Origin: Macrostomum hystrix | Lineage: Eukaryota > Platyhelminthes > Macrostomidae | Length of the DNA stretch: 64,000 nt | Reading direction: 5' to 3' | NCBI GenBank assembly: GCA_950097015.1 | Contig: CATNEN010000001.1 | Coordinates: 3,000,001 to 3,064,000, forward strand | In this document: piece after piece, positions 1 to 9,300 of the stretch | Layout of the letters: every line of letters starts with the position of its first letter | Position numbering within the stretch: position 1 is the stretch's first letter | The notes under the pieces: generated by a model | The model's input: only the letters and a program-made list of their open reading frames with translations | Told to the model about the DNA's origin: nothing | The model's database searches: none | Made by a program: the position numbers and the translations under genes

Positions 1-430
1 GAAATGGGAATAGTAGGATAGGAGAGAAATGAGAATAGTAGGAGAGGAGAGAAATGGGAATAGTAGGAGAGGAGAGAAATGAGAATAGTAGGAGAGGAGA
101 GAAATGGGAATAGTAGGATAGGAGAGAAATGAGAATAGTAGGAGAGGAGAGAAATGGGAATAGTAGGAGAGGAGAGAAATGAGAATAGTAGGAGAGGAGA
201 GAAATGGGAATAGTAGGATAGGAGAGAAATGAGAATAGTAGGAGAGGAGAGAAATGGGAATAGTAGGAGAGGAGAGAAATGGGAATAGTAGGAGAGGAGA
301 GAAATGGGAAGATAAGGATAGGGAAAATGGGAAGATAAGGATATGAGAGAAATGGGAAGATAAGGATAGGAGAGAAATGGGAAGATAAGGACAGGGGAGA
401 AATGGGAAGATTAGGATAGGAGAGAAATGG
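1..430. repeat. 25-bp GA-rich minisatellite
   Basis: Tandem array, starting at or before the window edge, of a 25-base unit of the form GAAATGRGAATAGTAGGAKA plus GGAGA. From about 300 it shifts to a related variant with GGGAAGATAAGGA. It lies just downstream, on the minus strand, of the 477-647 exon, so it probably fills the next intron of the TMEM127-like gene. Confidence 0.9.
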
Positions 431-476
431 GAAGGTTAGAAGAGGAACCAGGAAGATTGATTGCCTTTAAACTCAC

Positions 477-647
477 AAGTAGTAATGCTTCCGGTAGCAT
501 TGAATTGGACAACTTTTAACAGGCGCGCATTTGGCGCTGATAGATCCAAGATAAGTTGCATAACAGTGAACACAACGGCAACCAATAGCAGTGTGAGGAC
601 AGTTCGCACCGTAATGATTATGTCATTGTTGATACAGTTCACGTAGG
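477..647 (-). CDS. TMEM127-like gene, internal exon 2
   Basis: A 171-base exon bounded on the minus strand by an acceptor (TTTTAG before CCTACGTGAAC) and a donor (ACTACTT|GTGAGT). It encodes Y-V-N-C-I-N-N followed by a hydrophobic helix rich in V, T, L and I, then I-L-D-L-S-A-P-N and L-L-K-V. This matches the human TMEM127 order: a CMNPQ-type motif, a membrane helix, LLDVFGP, then ALK. The exon joins exon 1 in phase (one base plus two). The C-terminal helices must lie left of the window. In mammals TMEM127 is an endosomal/lysosomal membrane protein linked to mTOR signalling and is a phaeochromocytoma suppressor. The assignment rests on remembered similarity. Confidence 0.6.
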
Positions 648-1299
648 CTAAAATTATAATGGCAAGAAATCAATAAAAAAATACAAATTAGGTTATTTAT
701 CCACACAATCTGGCACTTCAAGGTTGTTCCAGGTACACGACCCGAAACCCATTTTTACTTGCTCCGCAAATCGAGTAATTAAAAATCTTAAAATTTCGAA
801 ATGAAATTCTTCGTACCAACTGCATGACGATGTAATGTTATAAATTTAAAATACATGTAAAGATAATAGAGAAAAATTTATGGCGATTTTTCATACTTTA
901 AAATTTAGTTACATTTATTTCAAATGCTTTAATGACAGAGGTTGTAGTCTTGTGGTTAGAGCGTTAATGAAGGTCGGGGGTTCGTTTCCTGACTCCACTG
1001 GAACAATGTGATCCTTCAGCAAGACACCTAACTCTACAAATGGTTACCAGCATTAGTTGGGGTAATTGAGGGTGGGTGTGGCGTCCCCCCAGTCCATGGA
1101 CTGATCAGCAGCACCCAGCCTTCAGATACGTCGCCCAATAGCTGCGGCTGTGCTGTCGGCTGCACATCTGGCCCAATTTGGGCAGGTGTAATAAATGCTT
1201 AAATTTCTACTTGCACTAGTAGTAAAATGAAGTCTTTAAAATATTCGAGATCCGAAAATGTCTGGATCCGGGACAGCATGTCTGGATATGGCCACTCAC
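648..1299 (-). other. Intron of the TMEM127-like gene
   Basis: A 652-base minus-strand intron with GTGAGT donor and TTTTAG acceptor. Apart from the SINE at 938-1195 it is AT-rich, and I see no coding signal in it. Confidence 0.5.
938..1195 (+). mobile_element. tRNA-derived SINE, copy 1
   Basis: It starts with a tRNA-like head: an A-box-like GTGGTTAGAGCG and a B-box-like GGGTTCGTTTCC. The family body follows (CACTGGAACAA, AGCAAGACAC, CAGTCCATGGACTGA, GCAGCCTTCAGA) and it ends at GGGCAGGTGTAATAA. The same body recurs at 4902, 12641, 40083 and 51439, all on the plus strand. It lies inside an intron of the minus-strand TMEM127-like gene. Confidence 0.85.
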
Positions 1300-1762
1300 A
1301 TTCTTCGCCAGCTCGCCACACCAGACTGCTAGATTCTCCTTTAGTTCTTTGCAACAATTCGCCATTGGCCAGAAAGGCACCAGTGCCGATGTACACATGA
1401 TTGCAGCCGCCGCCGCGCGTATAGAACCAATCGGAGGCGCCGCTAGACATTGCCAGTAGTGCCAGAACGCAGCCGGAGCAGATGGCGGCTGGGAAATTTC
1501 TCGCGGCCTCCTGGTACGGATCTAGGAGCTCGCTGTCTCGTCTGGCATTGGCTAGATGATTATGGAACCAGGCTCCAGCGCGGCTGAACATTGGTAGGCG
1601 TCTCCGCTGCCGCTGCTGCGGCTGATTCGATTGAACATCCTGCAGCAGCTGCGAGTCCTCTTCCTGCTGCTCGGATATTCTGATTGGCTGAACGACTTCT
1701 GGGACGGCTTGGGGCTCCCCTTCCTCTAGAAGGAGCGGCTGCAGCAGCTCCTGTTCTGTATT
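1300..1762 (-). CDS. TMEM127-like gene, N-terminal exon
   Basis: A 463-base open exon on the minus strand. The acceptor is ATTCAG before AATACAGAAC at 1762 and the donor is GAAT|GTGAGT at 1300, leaving phase 1 for the 477-647 exon. The first in-frame ATG is at 1591, so 1592-1762 is either an N-terminal acidic/Gln-rich extension or 5' UTR. After a basic stretch (QRRRLP) comes a helix like the first TMEM127 membrane segment (R-N-F-P-A-A-I-C-S-G-C-V-L-A-L-L-A-M-S), then W-F-Y-T-R-G-G-G-C where human has W-L-H-I-H-G-G-T-C. Helix, Trp, Gly-Gly and Cys keep the family order. If ATG 1591 is the start, nothing else is needed upstream. Otherwise a first exon is missing from my model. Confidence 0.55.
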
Positions 1763-2737
1763 CTGAATGGATAAAATAAATTTAATGTGTCAAAATCATA
1801 GCTTCGGTGAACTATTTAAAACATAATTGGTTGAAATTCAGTGTTTTGAATTAAACAATAATTAAAGAAAAAACATTACTGAATCTGCTGGGGCAAATTG
1901 TGTCTTTTAGCATTGATTAAGTTCATCTAGCTCTAATTAAATGGCCCAAATTAGGTACTTTATTAACATTAGCTAGAGCACCAAAATTGTTACAGAAATA
2001 CAGAGGTATTTTAACATAATGTCCAAGTAATTTAAATATTTGTTTCTCCAAAGTTGTTATAGGGCTTTCTCATAATTACTCTATAGGAATGTGCTTTAAA
2101 CATTTAAAAATAAATTCTGGGTAGCAAATATAGGACTCCTGTCTGTTATCATATTTTAGTTACTCTAAGTATAGTATTTAGTTATTCTGGCTAATCACTT
2201 TATCACATGTATATATTTCTGAGTATATGCTTTCTGAAGAGCATTACCAATTATCTCAAGTGTGCAGTGATACTTCCTAATTCTTTCTCTCTTGAATTAT
2301 CTTAGTATGTGTCTCCATATATTTTATAAAGAATGACAGAACACTTCTGAGTATTGTATATGAACTTTGTATTAAAAACTAGGTTGGAAAAGGTTGAGGT
2401 TTTCTATCAATTTTGTTTCTGCATTTATACTAAAAAATGACTCAATTTTAACAAAAACAATTACAGTGTATTCTAACAAATGTATTAGATTTGCATGAAT
2501 TCAAACAAATTATGTACAAAACATAGTGGATTTATTGGATTATAAGTTTTAATGTGGCCTATATCAACTACATGTTATTATTTTTCAACAAAAAAAAGTT
2601 GTGGGTAGAAATAACTGATTAGTAATTTAATCAACAATTTATTTGCTTTCTCCACCAGTCTCCAACAAAAAATGAAATACAAACATACAAGTCTCTTCAT
2701 TGAAATTAAAGCTTTTTTTAAAATAGGGCCCTAGGGC
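1763..2737. other. AT-rich stretch, no gene seen
   Basis: No exon with convincing coding content was found. On the minus strand AATAAA (plus TTTATT at 2638-2643) lies about 95 bases past the stop at 2738, so part of this is probably the 3' end of the CUB-like locus. The promoter of the TMEM127-like gene should also lie here, but no recognisable element was seen. Confidence 0.4.
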
Positions 2738-2936
2738 CTAGGCTAAGTCTAAGAATAAGATCAAGTTGTAACTAAAAGGTAACAAAATAAATATTTCTGT
2801 TGTTTCATAAGTGGATGGTGTAGGATCAAGACTGCCAACATCAAATCTGGGGATCACCTGATCAGGAGGTATTACTGGTGTTATACAGTTGGCTAGCTTG
2901 GGATTGGCAGACACGAGGTTGTCAGAGTTGTGTTGT
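2738..2936 (-). CDS. Possible terminal exon of the CUB-like locus
   Basis: A minus-strand open stretch after an acceptor-like GTCAG at 2937-2938. One frame reads S-D-N-L-V-S-A-N-P-K-L-A-N-C-I-T-P-V-I-P and continues to a TAG at 2738-2740. AATAAA follows about 95 bases downstream, as expected for a last exon. This frame needs two carried bases, while the upstream exon ending at 3840 supplies one. The phase that fits gives only about 14 codons. Treat it as a weak candidate. Confidence 0.22.
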
Positions 2937-3839
2937 CTGACTTATGCTCATACTCATACATAGAAAGTCACAGGCATTTTGAGATTAAAAAGCTAGAAAT
3001 GTCTTGGTGAAGTCCAGTGATTTATATGTTTAGGTGTCAATTAAAAAAATAAAAAAACTCACTACAAAATAAAAACTTTATGTCAATCCACTCCATGGTT
3101 CTATACATCGCTATATGCATACTTATTAATATAATACATATTTACAACGCGTAAGTTAAAATATGTATATACCTACAATCGGGCTACATATACTCATACT
3201 AAAATTTAGAATAGACGAAGAAAATGTGCATTTAGTATACTATTTTTTATTGAGTTTAATGAAATTATTTCATAGTTTTAAAGCGACACAGCGATGCATA
3301 TGTCAAGCACGACAGATTTGATTTAGCATGTAGTTTTGCAAACTTGTTTAACATTATAATATTTTATTTAACGCAAGCAAACTAAAAGATGTGTGCCAAA
3401 ATTTAATGTCAAATTAATCACCATTTAAATTGGCCAGACATGCATATTTACATAAAAAAAATTTTTCAGCATGAAAACAAAAAGTTACAAATTGTTTTAG
3501 AATTGTGAAGTTTTTGTTATAAACCTGCACAACAAACTTTTAAATCAGTCTAAATTAGCGCGTTCTAGAATAACGAGCATCTTTAATTTCGCAATTTTTA
3601 CCAGGACGCTGTACAGTCTGGAGCTGGACGCTGTACATTTTAAAATAAATTTTACTTTATCTTTGTCTTCAGCGTTTCTTACATTATAATTAGATGCACT
3701 GCAAGCCCATAAAAGTGTGAGCTCATAAAATCGTAACTATATCAGAGGCCGCTCAACACTAATAGTGAACTGATATAATAAATAGTACCTAAAAAATTGA
3801 CCAAATGTATAGGCGATTAAAGTACTGATTGAGATTTAC
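2937..3839. other. AT-rich stretch, no gene seen
   Basis: Probably an intron of the minus-strand CUB-like locus. The only local pattern is a doubled GGACGCTGTACA at about 3603-3640. No RNA gene or long reading frame was seen. Confidence 0.4.
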
Positions 3840-4283
3840 CATTATTCAATTCGAAACAAGAACCTGAACCCTTTTCTGCCGCTGTCCTTAGTGGCTGAAC
3901 GATAGCTTCTTTCGGCTTAAACGCAATCGATGCAATGCCTCTAATGCGAAACGGTTGCGACGTGTTAACGCTCAGTTGACCAGAAAGCTCATAGTCAGGC
4001 GCTCTGGCGCTCAGGTGCATGTACGGTGGTGGCGGCAGACCTTGATAGATTTTCACTTTGTCCTGTCCTGCGGCGAGTTAGTATCGAATTCGGTGAAGCT
4101 CAATTCCACGATCTGATTGACGCTAGCGTTGAAAATCCAGATAAACTGCAGCTCGGTTGAGTAATTGGCTGAGCTGAATTCTGGGTGACTCACGCGCTCA
4201 CCAAATCCACGTCGAATAGTTTCCGTTGGTACAAGTAATCTGGTTACAAACAAGTTGGACAGTTCGTTTAGGAATGGATACAA
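3840..4283 (-). pseudogene. CUB-like domain exon, frame broken by a 5-base duplication
   Basis: The minus-strand exon opens after GTTCCTGCAG at 4284 and ends at a donor AATG|GTAAAT (3839-3838). The first frame gives F-G-E-R-V-S-H-P-E-F-S-S-A-N-Y, then F-I-W-I-F, V-E-L-S-F-T-E-F-D-T. This is the CUB pattern: SP.Y..NY, C.W.I, V.L.F..FD. That frame stops at TGA just after S-P-Q-D-R-T-K. The next CUB strand, K-V-K-I-Y-Q-G, continues in another frame. The two frames meet at a tandem TCCTG TCCTG (4061-4070, plus strand); removing one copy would restore the frame. CUB domains are extracellular beta-sandwiches. The break could be a real null allele, a pseudogene or an assembly error. Confidence 0.5.
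4061..4070. repeat. 5-base tandem duplication at a frame break
   Basis: TCCTG occurs twice in a row (AGGAC AGGAC on the minus strand), exactly where the CUB-like reading frame changes from one phase to another. Confidence 0.7.
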
Positions 4284-4442
4284 CTGCAGGAACACATGTA
4301 CAAAGCATGTGTGGCTAGCCCATTTTTACCGAAAAAGCCACTTTAAATTGAATTCAACCTTTTTAACTAAAGCCTTCAATGGCTTCTCTCTCGAACTCTG
4401 CGGCTAATAAAGAATCAAAGTAAAGCAATTAGCTTAACTCAC

Positions 4443-4560
4443 AATCTTCAGGCTTCATTTTCAGTGCCAGCGTGAAGGAACTAACAAAATGATTTGCTGA
4501 ACCAGCGCATGAACTGCTTTTATTTTGAAAACGAACGACGCAAGGCCCAGCAAGTGTGAA
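4443..4560 (-). CDS. CUB-like locus, 118-base exon
   Basis: Acceptor GGCTCTCAG precedes TTCACACTTGC at 4560, and the donor is GATT|GTGAGTTAAG at 4443. In phase 0 it reads F-T-L-A-G-P-C-V-V-R-F-Q-N-K-S-S-S-C-A-G and on to K-M-K-P-E-D, with two cysteines and an N-glycosylation site, suiting an extracellular protein. It ends in phase 1, but the next exon at 4283 opens in phase 0. Either a weaker donor (TTT|GTTAGT, phase 0) is used or the locus is decayed. Confidence 0.4.
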
Positions 4561-4628
4561 CTGAGAGCCGACATGCTGGTCCATTCTAGTTATAAGAGAA
4601 GAGTTGACAGTCGTTCGCTATCGGGTAC

Positions 4629-4820
4629 AGCAGTCTCTTGGTACATACTGATCAGGCTGTAGGACTCATTCCAATTGGCTGCGTTGAGAGCACTGACAAT
4701 GATGACATTCGTGCTCAAGATCACCCAGCGATAGTCTACCACACCATTGGCAGTCGGCGTGCTCCGGAAGTCGTCAGGATAGGTCAGTGTTGTTTCATTT
4801 CTCACTAGTACGTTTTTTGT
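4629..4820 (-). CDS. CUB-like locus, 192-base exon
   Basis: Acceptor CTATTTCAG precedes ACAAAAAACG at 4820 and the donor is GCT|GTACCC at 4629; length is 64 codons in phase 0. It reads N-V-L-V-R-N-E-T-T-L-T-Y-P-D-D-F, then D-Y-R-W-V-I-L, V-I-I-V-S and Y-S-L-I-S-M-Y-Q. The spacing of W-V-I, V.I.V and L.S.MY mirrors the core strands of a CUB unit, though without the usual cysteines. Several N-x-S/T sites suggest a glycosylated ectodomain. Confidence 0.4.
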
Positions 4821-4901
4821 CTGAAATAGAACAGAGTTCTCATTAATAGTGGTGTATTTGATTGGATTAAGGCTTAATTTGAAATACTCAATAGTCTCAA
4901 A

Positions 4902-5195
4902 GGAGGTTGTTGCCTAGTGGTTAAAGCGTCGGACTCACGACTTGAAGGTTGGGGGTTCGATTCCCGGCTCCACGGGAACATTTTTGTCCCTTAGCAAGAC
5001 ACTTAACTCTGCAATGCTTCAGTCCACCCAGCTGTTAAATGGGTACCAGCATCAGCTGGGATAATTGAAGTGTGGCGTCCCCCCGTCCATGGATTGAACA
5101 GCTGCGCTGTACGCAGCCTTCAGACTCGCCGCGCATTATAGCAGCGACTGGCTGTATATCTGACCCAATTGGGGCAGGTGTAATTAATTAATTAT
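4902..5195 (+). mobile_element. tRNA-derived SINE, copy 2
   Basis: Near-complete copy. Its tRNA-like head carries CTAGTGGTTAAAGCG and GGGTTCGATTCC, followed by CCACGGGAACA, CTTAGCAAGACACTTAACTC, GTCCATGGA and GCAGCCTTCAGA. It ends at GGGGCAGGTGTAA with an ATTA-rich tail to about 5210. Confidence 0.88.
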
Positions 5196-5356
5196 CATTA
5201 TTATCAATTATGAAGTGCTCGTAAATTACCAATAAATCCTTGGATGGTGGCGTACAAGCAACATCTTTAAATTAAATTTCGTGTGAACAATTGCAACCCG
5301 AGGCCATAAACAATTTTTGTTGAGTACTTTTTTGACCCTTTTGTAAAATCAATACC

Positions 5357-5446
5357 AAACATCAGCTGGGCTACAATTTAGGATGGGTGTACAGACACCT
5401 ACCCTGCAGTCCATGGACAGAAAAGCTGTATTGCGCAATAATTAGC
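5357..5446 (+). mobile_element. SINE body fragment
   Basis: It has CATCAGCTGGG, then GATGGGTGTAC and CAGTCCATGGACAGAAAAGCTG, the middle of the same SINE family without head or tail. It sits 160 bases after copy 2. Confidence 0.55.
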
Positions 5447-5514
5447 ATAATTAATTATATGCTTGGCATTAAAAATCTTTCTGAACTTCTTTTGAGATAA
5501 ATAGGGACTACTGT

Positions 5515-7915
5515 CCTTCTAAAGCTAGTCCTAATAAAGCTAGTCGCACTAAAGGCCTACTAAAGCTAGTCCTACTAAAGCTAGTCCTACTAAAGCTAGT
5601 CCTACTAAAGCTAGTCCTACTAAAGCTAGTCCTACTAAAGCTAGTTCTACTAAAGCTAGTCCTACTAAAGCTAGTCCTAATAAAGCTAGTCCTACTAAAG
5701 CTAGTCCTACTAAAGCTAGTCCTACTAAAGCTAGTCCTACTAAAGCTAGTCCTACTAAAGCTAGTCCTACTAAAGCTAGTCCTACTAAAGCTAGTCCTAC
5801 TAAAGCTAGTCCTACTAAAGCTAGTCCTACTAAAGCTAGTCCTACTAAAGCTAGTCCTACTAAAGCTAGTTCTACTAAAGCTAGTCCTAATAAAGCTAGT
5901 CCTTCTAAAGCTAGTCCTAATAAAGCTAGTCGCACTAAAGGCCTACTAAAGCTAGTCCTACTAAAGCTAGTCCTACTAAAGCTAGTCCTTCTAAAGCTAG
6001 TCCTAATAAAGCTAGTCGCACTAAAGGCCTACTAAAGCTAGTCCTACTAAAGCTAGTCCTACTAAAGCTAGTCCTACTAAAGCTAGTCCTACTAAAGCTA
6101 GTCCTACTAAAGCTAGTCCTACTAAAGCTAGTCCTACTAAAGCTAGTCCTACTAAAGCTAGTTCTACTAAAGCTAGTCCTACTAAAGCTAGTCCTACTAA
6201 AGCTAGTCCTACTAAAGCTAGTCCTACTAAAGCTAGTCCTACTAAAGCTAGTCCTACTAAAGCTAGTTCTACTAAAGCTAGTCCTACTAAAGCTAGTCCT
6301 ACTAAAGCTAGTCCTACTAAAGCTAGTCCTACTAAAGCTAGTCCTACTAAAGCTAGTCCTACTAAAGCTAGTCCTACTAAAGCTAGTTCTACTAAAGCTA
6401 GTCCTACTAAAGCTAGTCCTACTAAAGCTAGTCCTACTAAAGCTAGTCCTACTAAAGCTAGTCCTACTAAAGCTAGTCCTAATAAAGCTAGTCCTACTAA
6501 AGCTAGTCCTAATAAAGCTAGTCCTAATAAAGCTAGTTCTACTAAAGCTAGTCCTACTAAAGCTAGTCCTAATAAAGCTAGTCCTACTAAAGCTAGTCCT
6601 ACTAAAGCTAGTCCTAATAAAGCTAGTCCTACTAAAGCTAGTCCTAATAAAGCTAGTCCTACTAAAGCTAGTCCTACTAAAGCTAGTCCTAATAAAGCTA
6701 GTCCTACTAAAGCTAGTCCTACTAAAGCTAGTCCTACTAAAGCTAGTCCTAATAAAGCTAGTCCTACTAAAGCTAGTCCTAATAAAGCTAGTCCTACTAA
6801 AGCTAGTCCTAATAAAGCTAGTCCTACTAAAGCTAGTTCTACTAAAGCTAGTCCTACTAAAGCTAGTCCTAATAAAGCTAGTCCTACTAAAGCTAGTCCT
6901 ACTAAAGCTAGTCCTAATAAAGCTAGTCCTACTAAAGCTAGTCCTAATAAAGCTAGTCCTACTAAAGCTAGTCCTACTAAAGCTAGTCCTACTAAAGCTA
7001 GTCCTACTAAAGCTAGTCCTACTAAAGCTAGTCCTACTAAAGCTAGTTCTACTAAAGCTAGTCCTAATAAAGCTAGTCCTACTAAAGCTAGTCCTACTAA
7101 AGCTAGTCCTACTAAAGCTAGTCCTACTAAAGCTAGTCCTACTAAAGCTAGTCCTACTAAAGCTAGTCCTACTAAAGCTAGTCCTACTAAAGCTAGTCCT
7201 ACTAAAGCTAGTCCTACTAAAGCTAGTCCTACTAAAGCTAGTTCTACTAAAGCTAGTCCTACTAAAGCTAGTCCTACTAAAGCTAGTCCTACTAAAGCTA
7301 GTCCTACTAAAGCTAGTCCTACTAAAGCTAGTCCTACTAAAGCTAGTTCTACTAAAGCTAGTCCTACTAAAGCTAGTCCTACTAAAGCTAGTCCTACTAA
7401 AGCTAGTCCTACTAAAGCTAGTTCTACTAAAGCTAGTCCTTCTAAAGCTAGTCCTTCTAAAGCTAGTTCTAATAAAGCTAGTCCTTCTAAAGCTAGTCCT
7501 TCTAAAACTAGTCCTAATAAAGCTAGTCGCACTAAAGGCCTACTAAAGCTAGTCCTACTAAAGCTAGTCCTACTAAAGCTAGTTCTAATAAAGCTAGTCC
7601 TTCTAAAGCTAGTCCTTCTAAAGCTAGTCCTAATAAAGCTAGTCGCACTAAAGGCCTACTAAAGCTAGTCCTACTAAAGCTAGTCCTACTAAAGCTGGTC
7701 CTACTAAAGCTAGGCCTACTAAAGCTAGTCCTTCTAAAGCTAGTCGCACTAAAACTAGTCCTACTAAAGCTAGTCCTACTAAAACTAGTCCTACTAAAGC
7801 TAGTCCTACTAAAGCTAGTCCTAATAAAGCTAGTCCAACTAAAGCTAGTCCTTCTAAAGCTAGTCCTTCTAAAGCTAGTTCTAATAAAGCTAGTCGCACT
7901 AAAGGACTACTAAAG
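5515..7915. repeat. 15-bp minisatellite, about 155 units
   Basis: The unit is AAAGCTAGTCCTACT with a few variants (TCCTAAT, TTCTACT, TCCTTCT). A longer interruption, GTCGCACTAAAGGCCTACT, recurs at about 5540, 5932, 6017, 7525 and 7645. Because 15 is a multiple of three, the minus strand stays open for hundreds of codons as repeated L-A-L-V-G. This is a by-product of the repeat and not a credible protein. Confidence 0.97.
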
Positions 7916-8124
7916 CTTAGCGCGAGTGGCAAACGCGTTAACCGCTGGTAGATCATTAGCTGGTAGTTCAACCGCTGGTTAACCACCACCCCCGTAGTAG
8001 TTATAAATTAAAAGCAAAGCCAACGATGAGTTCTTCTCTCACCAGCAGTTCTATCGGCGCAGTACGTCAGTTCGAATCCGCCTTTTGGATGCTATTAGCC
8101 CTGCTTGACATCAAAATTAGCACA

Positions 8125-8836
8125 GGTCCGTTGAGTCTGTACTCCAATTCTTTGGACCTGGAGTAACTGACGACAAATATCAGATTCTCAGGTATCTCCG
8201 ACACGGACTTTTCATACAGCATCAGGAAATTTTCCTTGTTTAAGTTGTGCCAGCCCACCCGGATCCTTACTGCCTCCCTTCTGTCGATGATCCAGCGAGC
8301 ATCCGTGGTCGTGTTTTGCGATGTATTTTCCAGAAACCGGATCTCACCAGACTGGTTTCTTAGGGTCACTGCGGAGAGCGAATTGAAGGTGTGCCGTTTC
8401 AAAAGTGTACTGCAATATACTGCGAGATATTGCTGGATAATGCTCGAGTTCGTATTGTCGCCATACAAGCTTACCATTGTGCTCTGAGTAAATGAAGCGA
8501 AAGCTGCGCTTTGCTGCTCTTTTGTCAGTCCTCGTACCACAGTGACGAATCCTTTCACTCTCAGCGTCCTTCGCTCGCGCAGCTGGCCAGTGTGGCTGAA
8601 GACGGGCATCTCGCCGAGTTTTGGCTCCACTCCAGTGTACACACTGACAGTATCACCATTGGGCTCGGCTCCTTCAGCATCATCGGCAAGCAGCTGGAGC
8701 ACCGCAGTCTGCAGAGGGTTCATGGCGATGGCCCAGGCTCTGGTGAGATTCGCTCCGCACGGTTGAGCTGAGGCACCTCGGAGACAGCTGTCCACTCCCC
8801 TCGGATTTCTAATTATCTTAGTTTGAGATTGAGAGT
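8125..8836 (-). CDS. CUB-like locus, largest exon (extracellular protein)
   Basis: A minus-strand open frame of about 237 codons after an acceptor AAATTTCAG (exon start 8836, one base carried in). The best phase-0 donor is GACCT|GTGCTA near 8124; GTCCAA near 8157 is the alternative. It contains V-D-S-C and Q-P-C-G-A-N-L-T, and a glycosylation-rich part (N-T-S-Q-N-T-T-T). A CUB-like run follows: A-R-W-I-I-D, V-R-I-R-V, F-L-M-L-Y-E, then L-I-F-V-V-S-Y-S-R. With the exons at 4629-4820 and 3840-4283 this gives at least three divergent CUB-like units. The N-terminus and any signal peptide are not found upstream. No named family was recognised. Confidence 0.45.
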
Positions 8837-8915
8837 CTGAAATTTCACTTGTTTTATTTTATACATTTGAAGCACACAAAAATGTCTACACCAGCTGATG
8901 CCGGTATACATTTAA

Positions 8916-9300
8916 CCAGGGGCGTAGCTAGGGAGAGGGCAAGGGGGACCGCGCTGCGCCCTCCCCAATCGGCTGAAGAACCTATGTGGCACTCCACGGT
9001 TGTGGCGCCCCTAGGTAGTGGCGTCCTTCTGCTAGTGGCGCTCCCTGCATGTAGTGGCGCCCCCAGGTAGTGGCGTTCCCAGGTAGTGGCGCTGCTCCCA
9101 GGTAGTGGCGCTCCCATGCAGGTAGTGCATGGCGCCCCCTGGTATTGGCGCCCCCAGGTAGTGGCGCCCCCTGGTAATTAGCACCCCCTGGTTGTGGCGT
9201 CCTAAATACATACTTTTAAACCCCCACAGGGACAGAGCTCCAGCTCGGAGCTGAACCCAGGGCGAAAGCCAAATGCAACTGTAAAAAAATAAATCGTTCA
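8916..9300 (+). mobile_element. hAT-like element end plus GGTAGTGGCGCCCC tandem repeat
   Basis: CAGGGGCGTAGCTAGGGAG at about 8920 looks like the 5' terminal repeat of a non-autonomous hAT element. No matching inverted end was found. It runs into roughly 12 degenerate units of the form GGTAGTGGCGCYCCC between about 9000 and 9190. Confidence 0.4.

Larger units (their letters stand above)
4821..8124 (-). other. Large intron of the CUB-like locus
   Basis: It holds a full SINE (4902-5195), a SINE fragment (5357-5446) and the 2.4-kb 15-bp array (5515-7915). I see no exon in it. Confidence 0.4.

Noticed and set aside
6021-7532. 503-codon minus-strand frame of L-A-L-V-G repeats
   Set aside because: Product of a 15-bp satellite without stops; no start context, splice sites or complexity.
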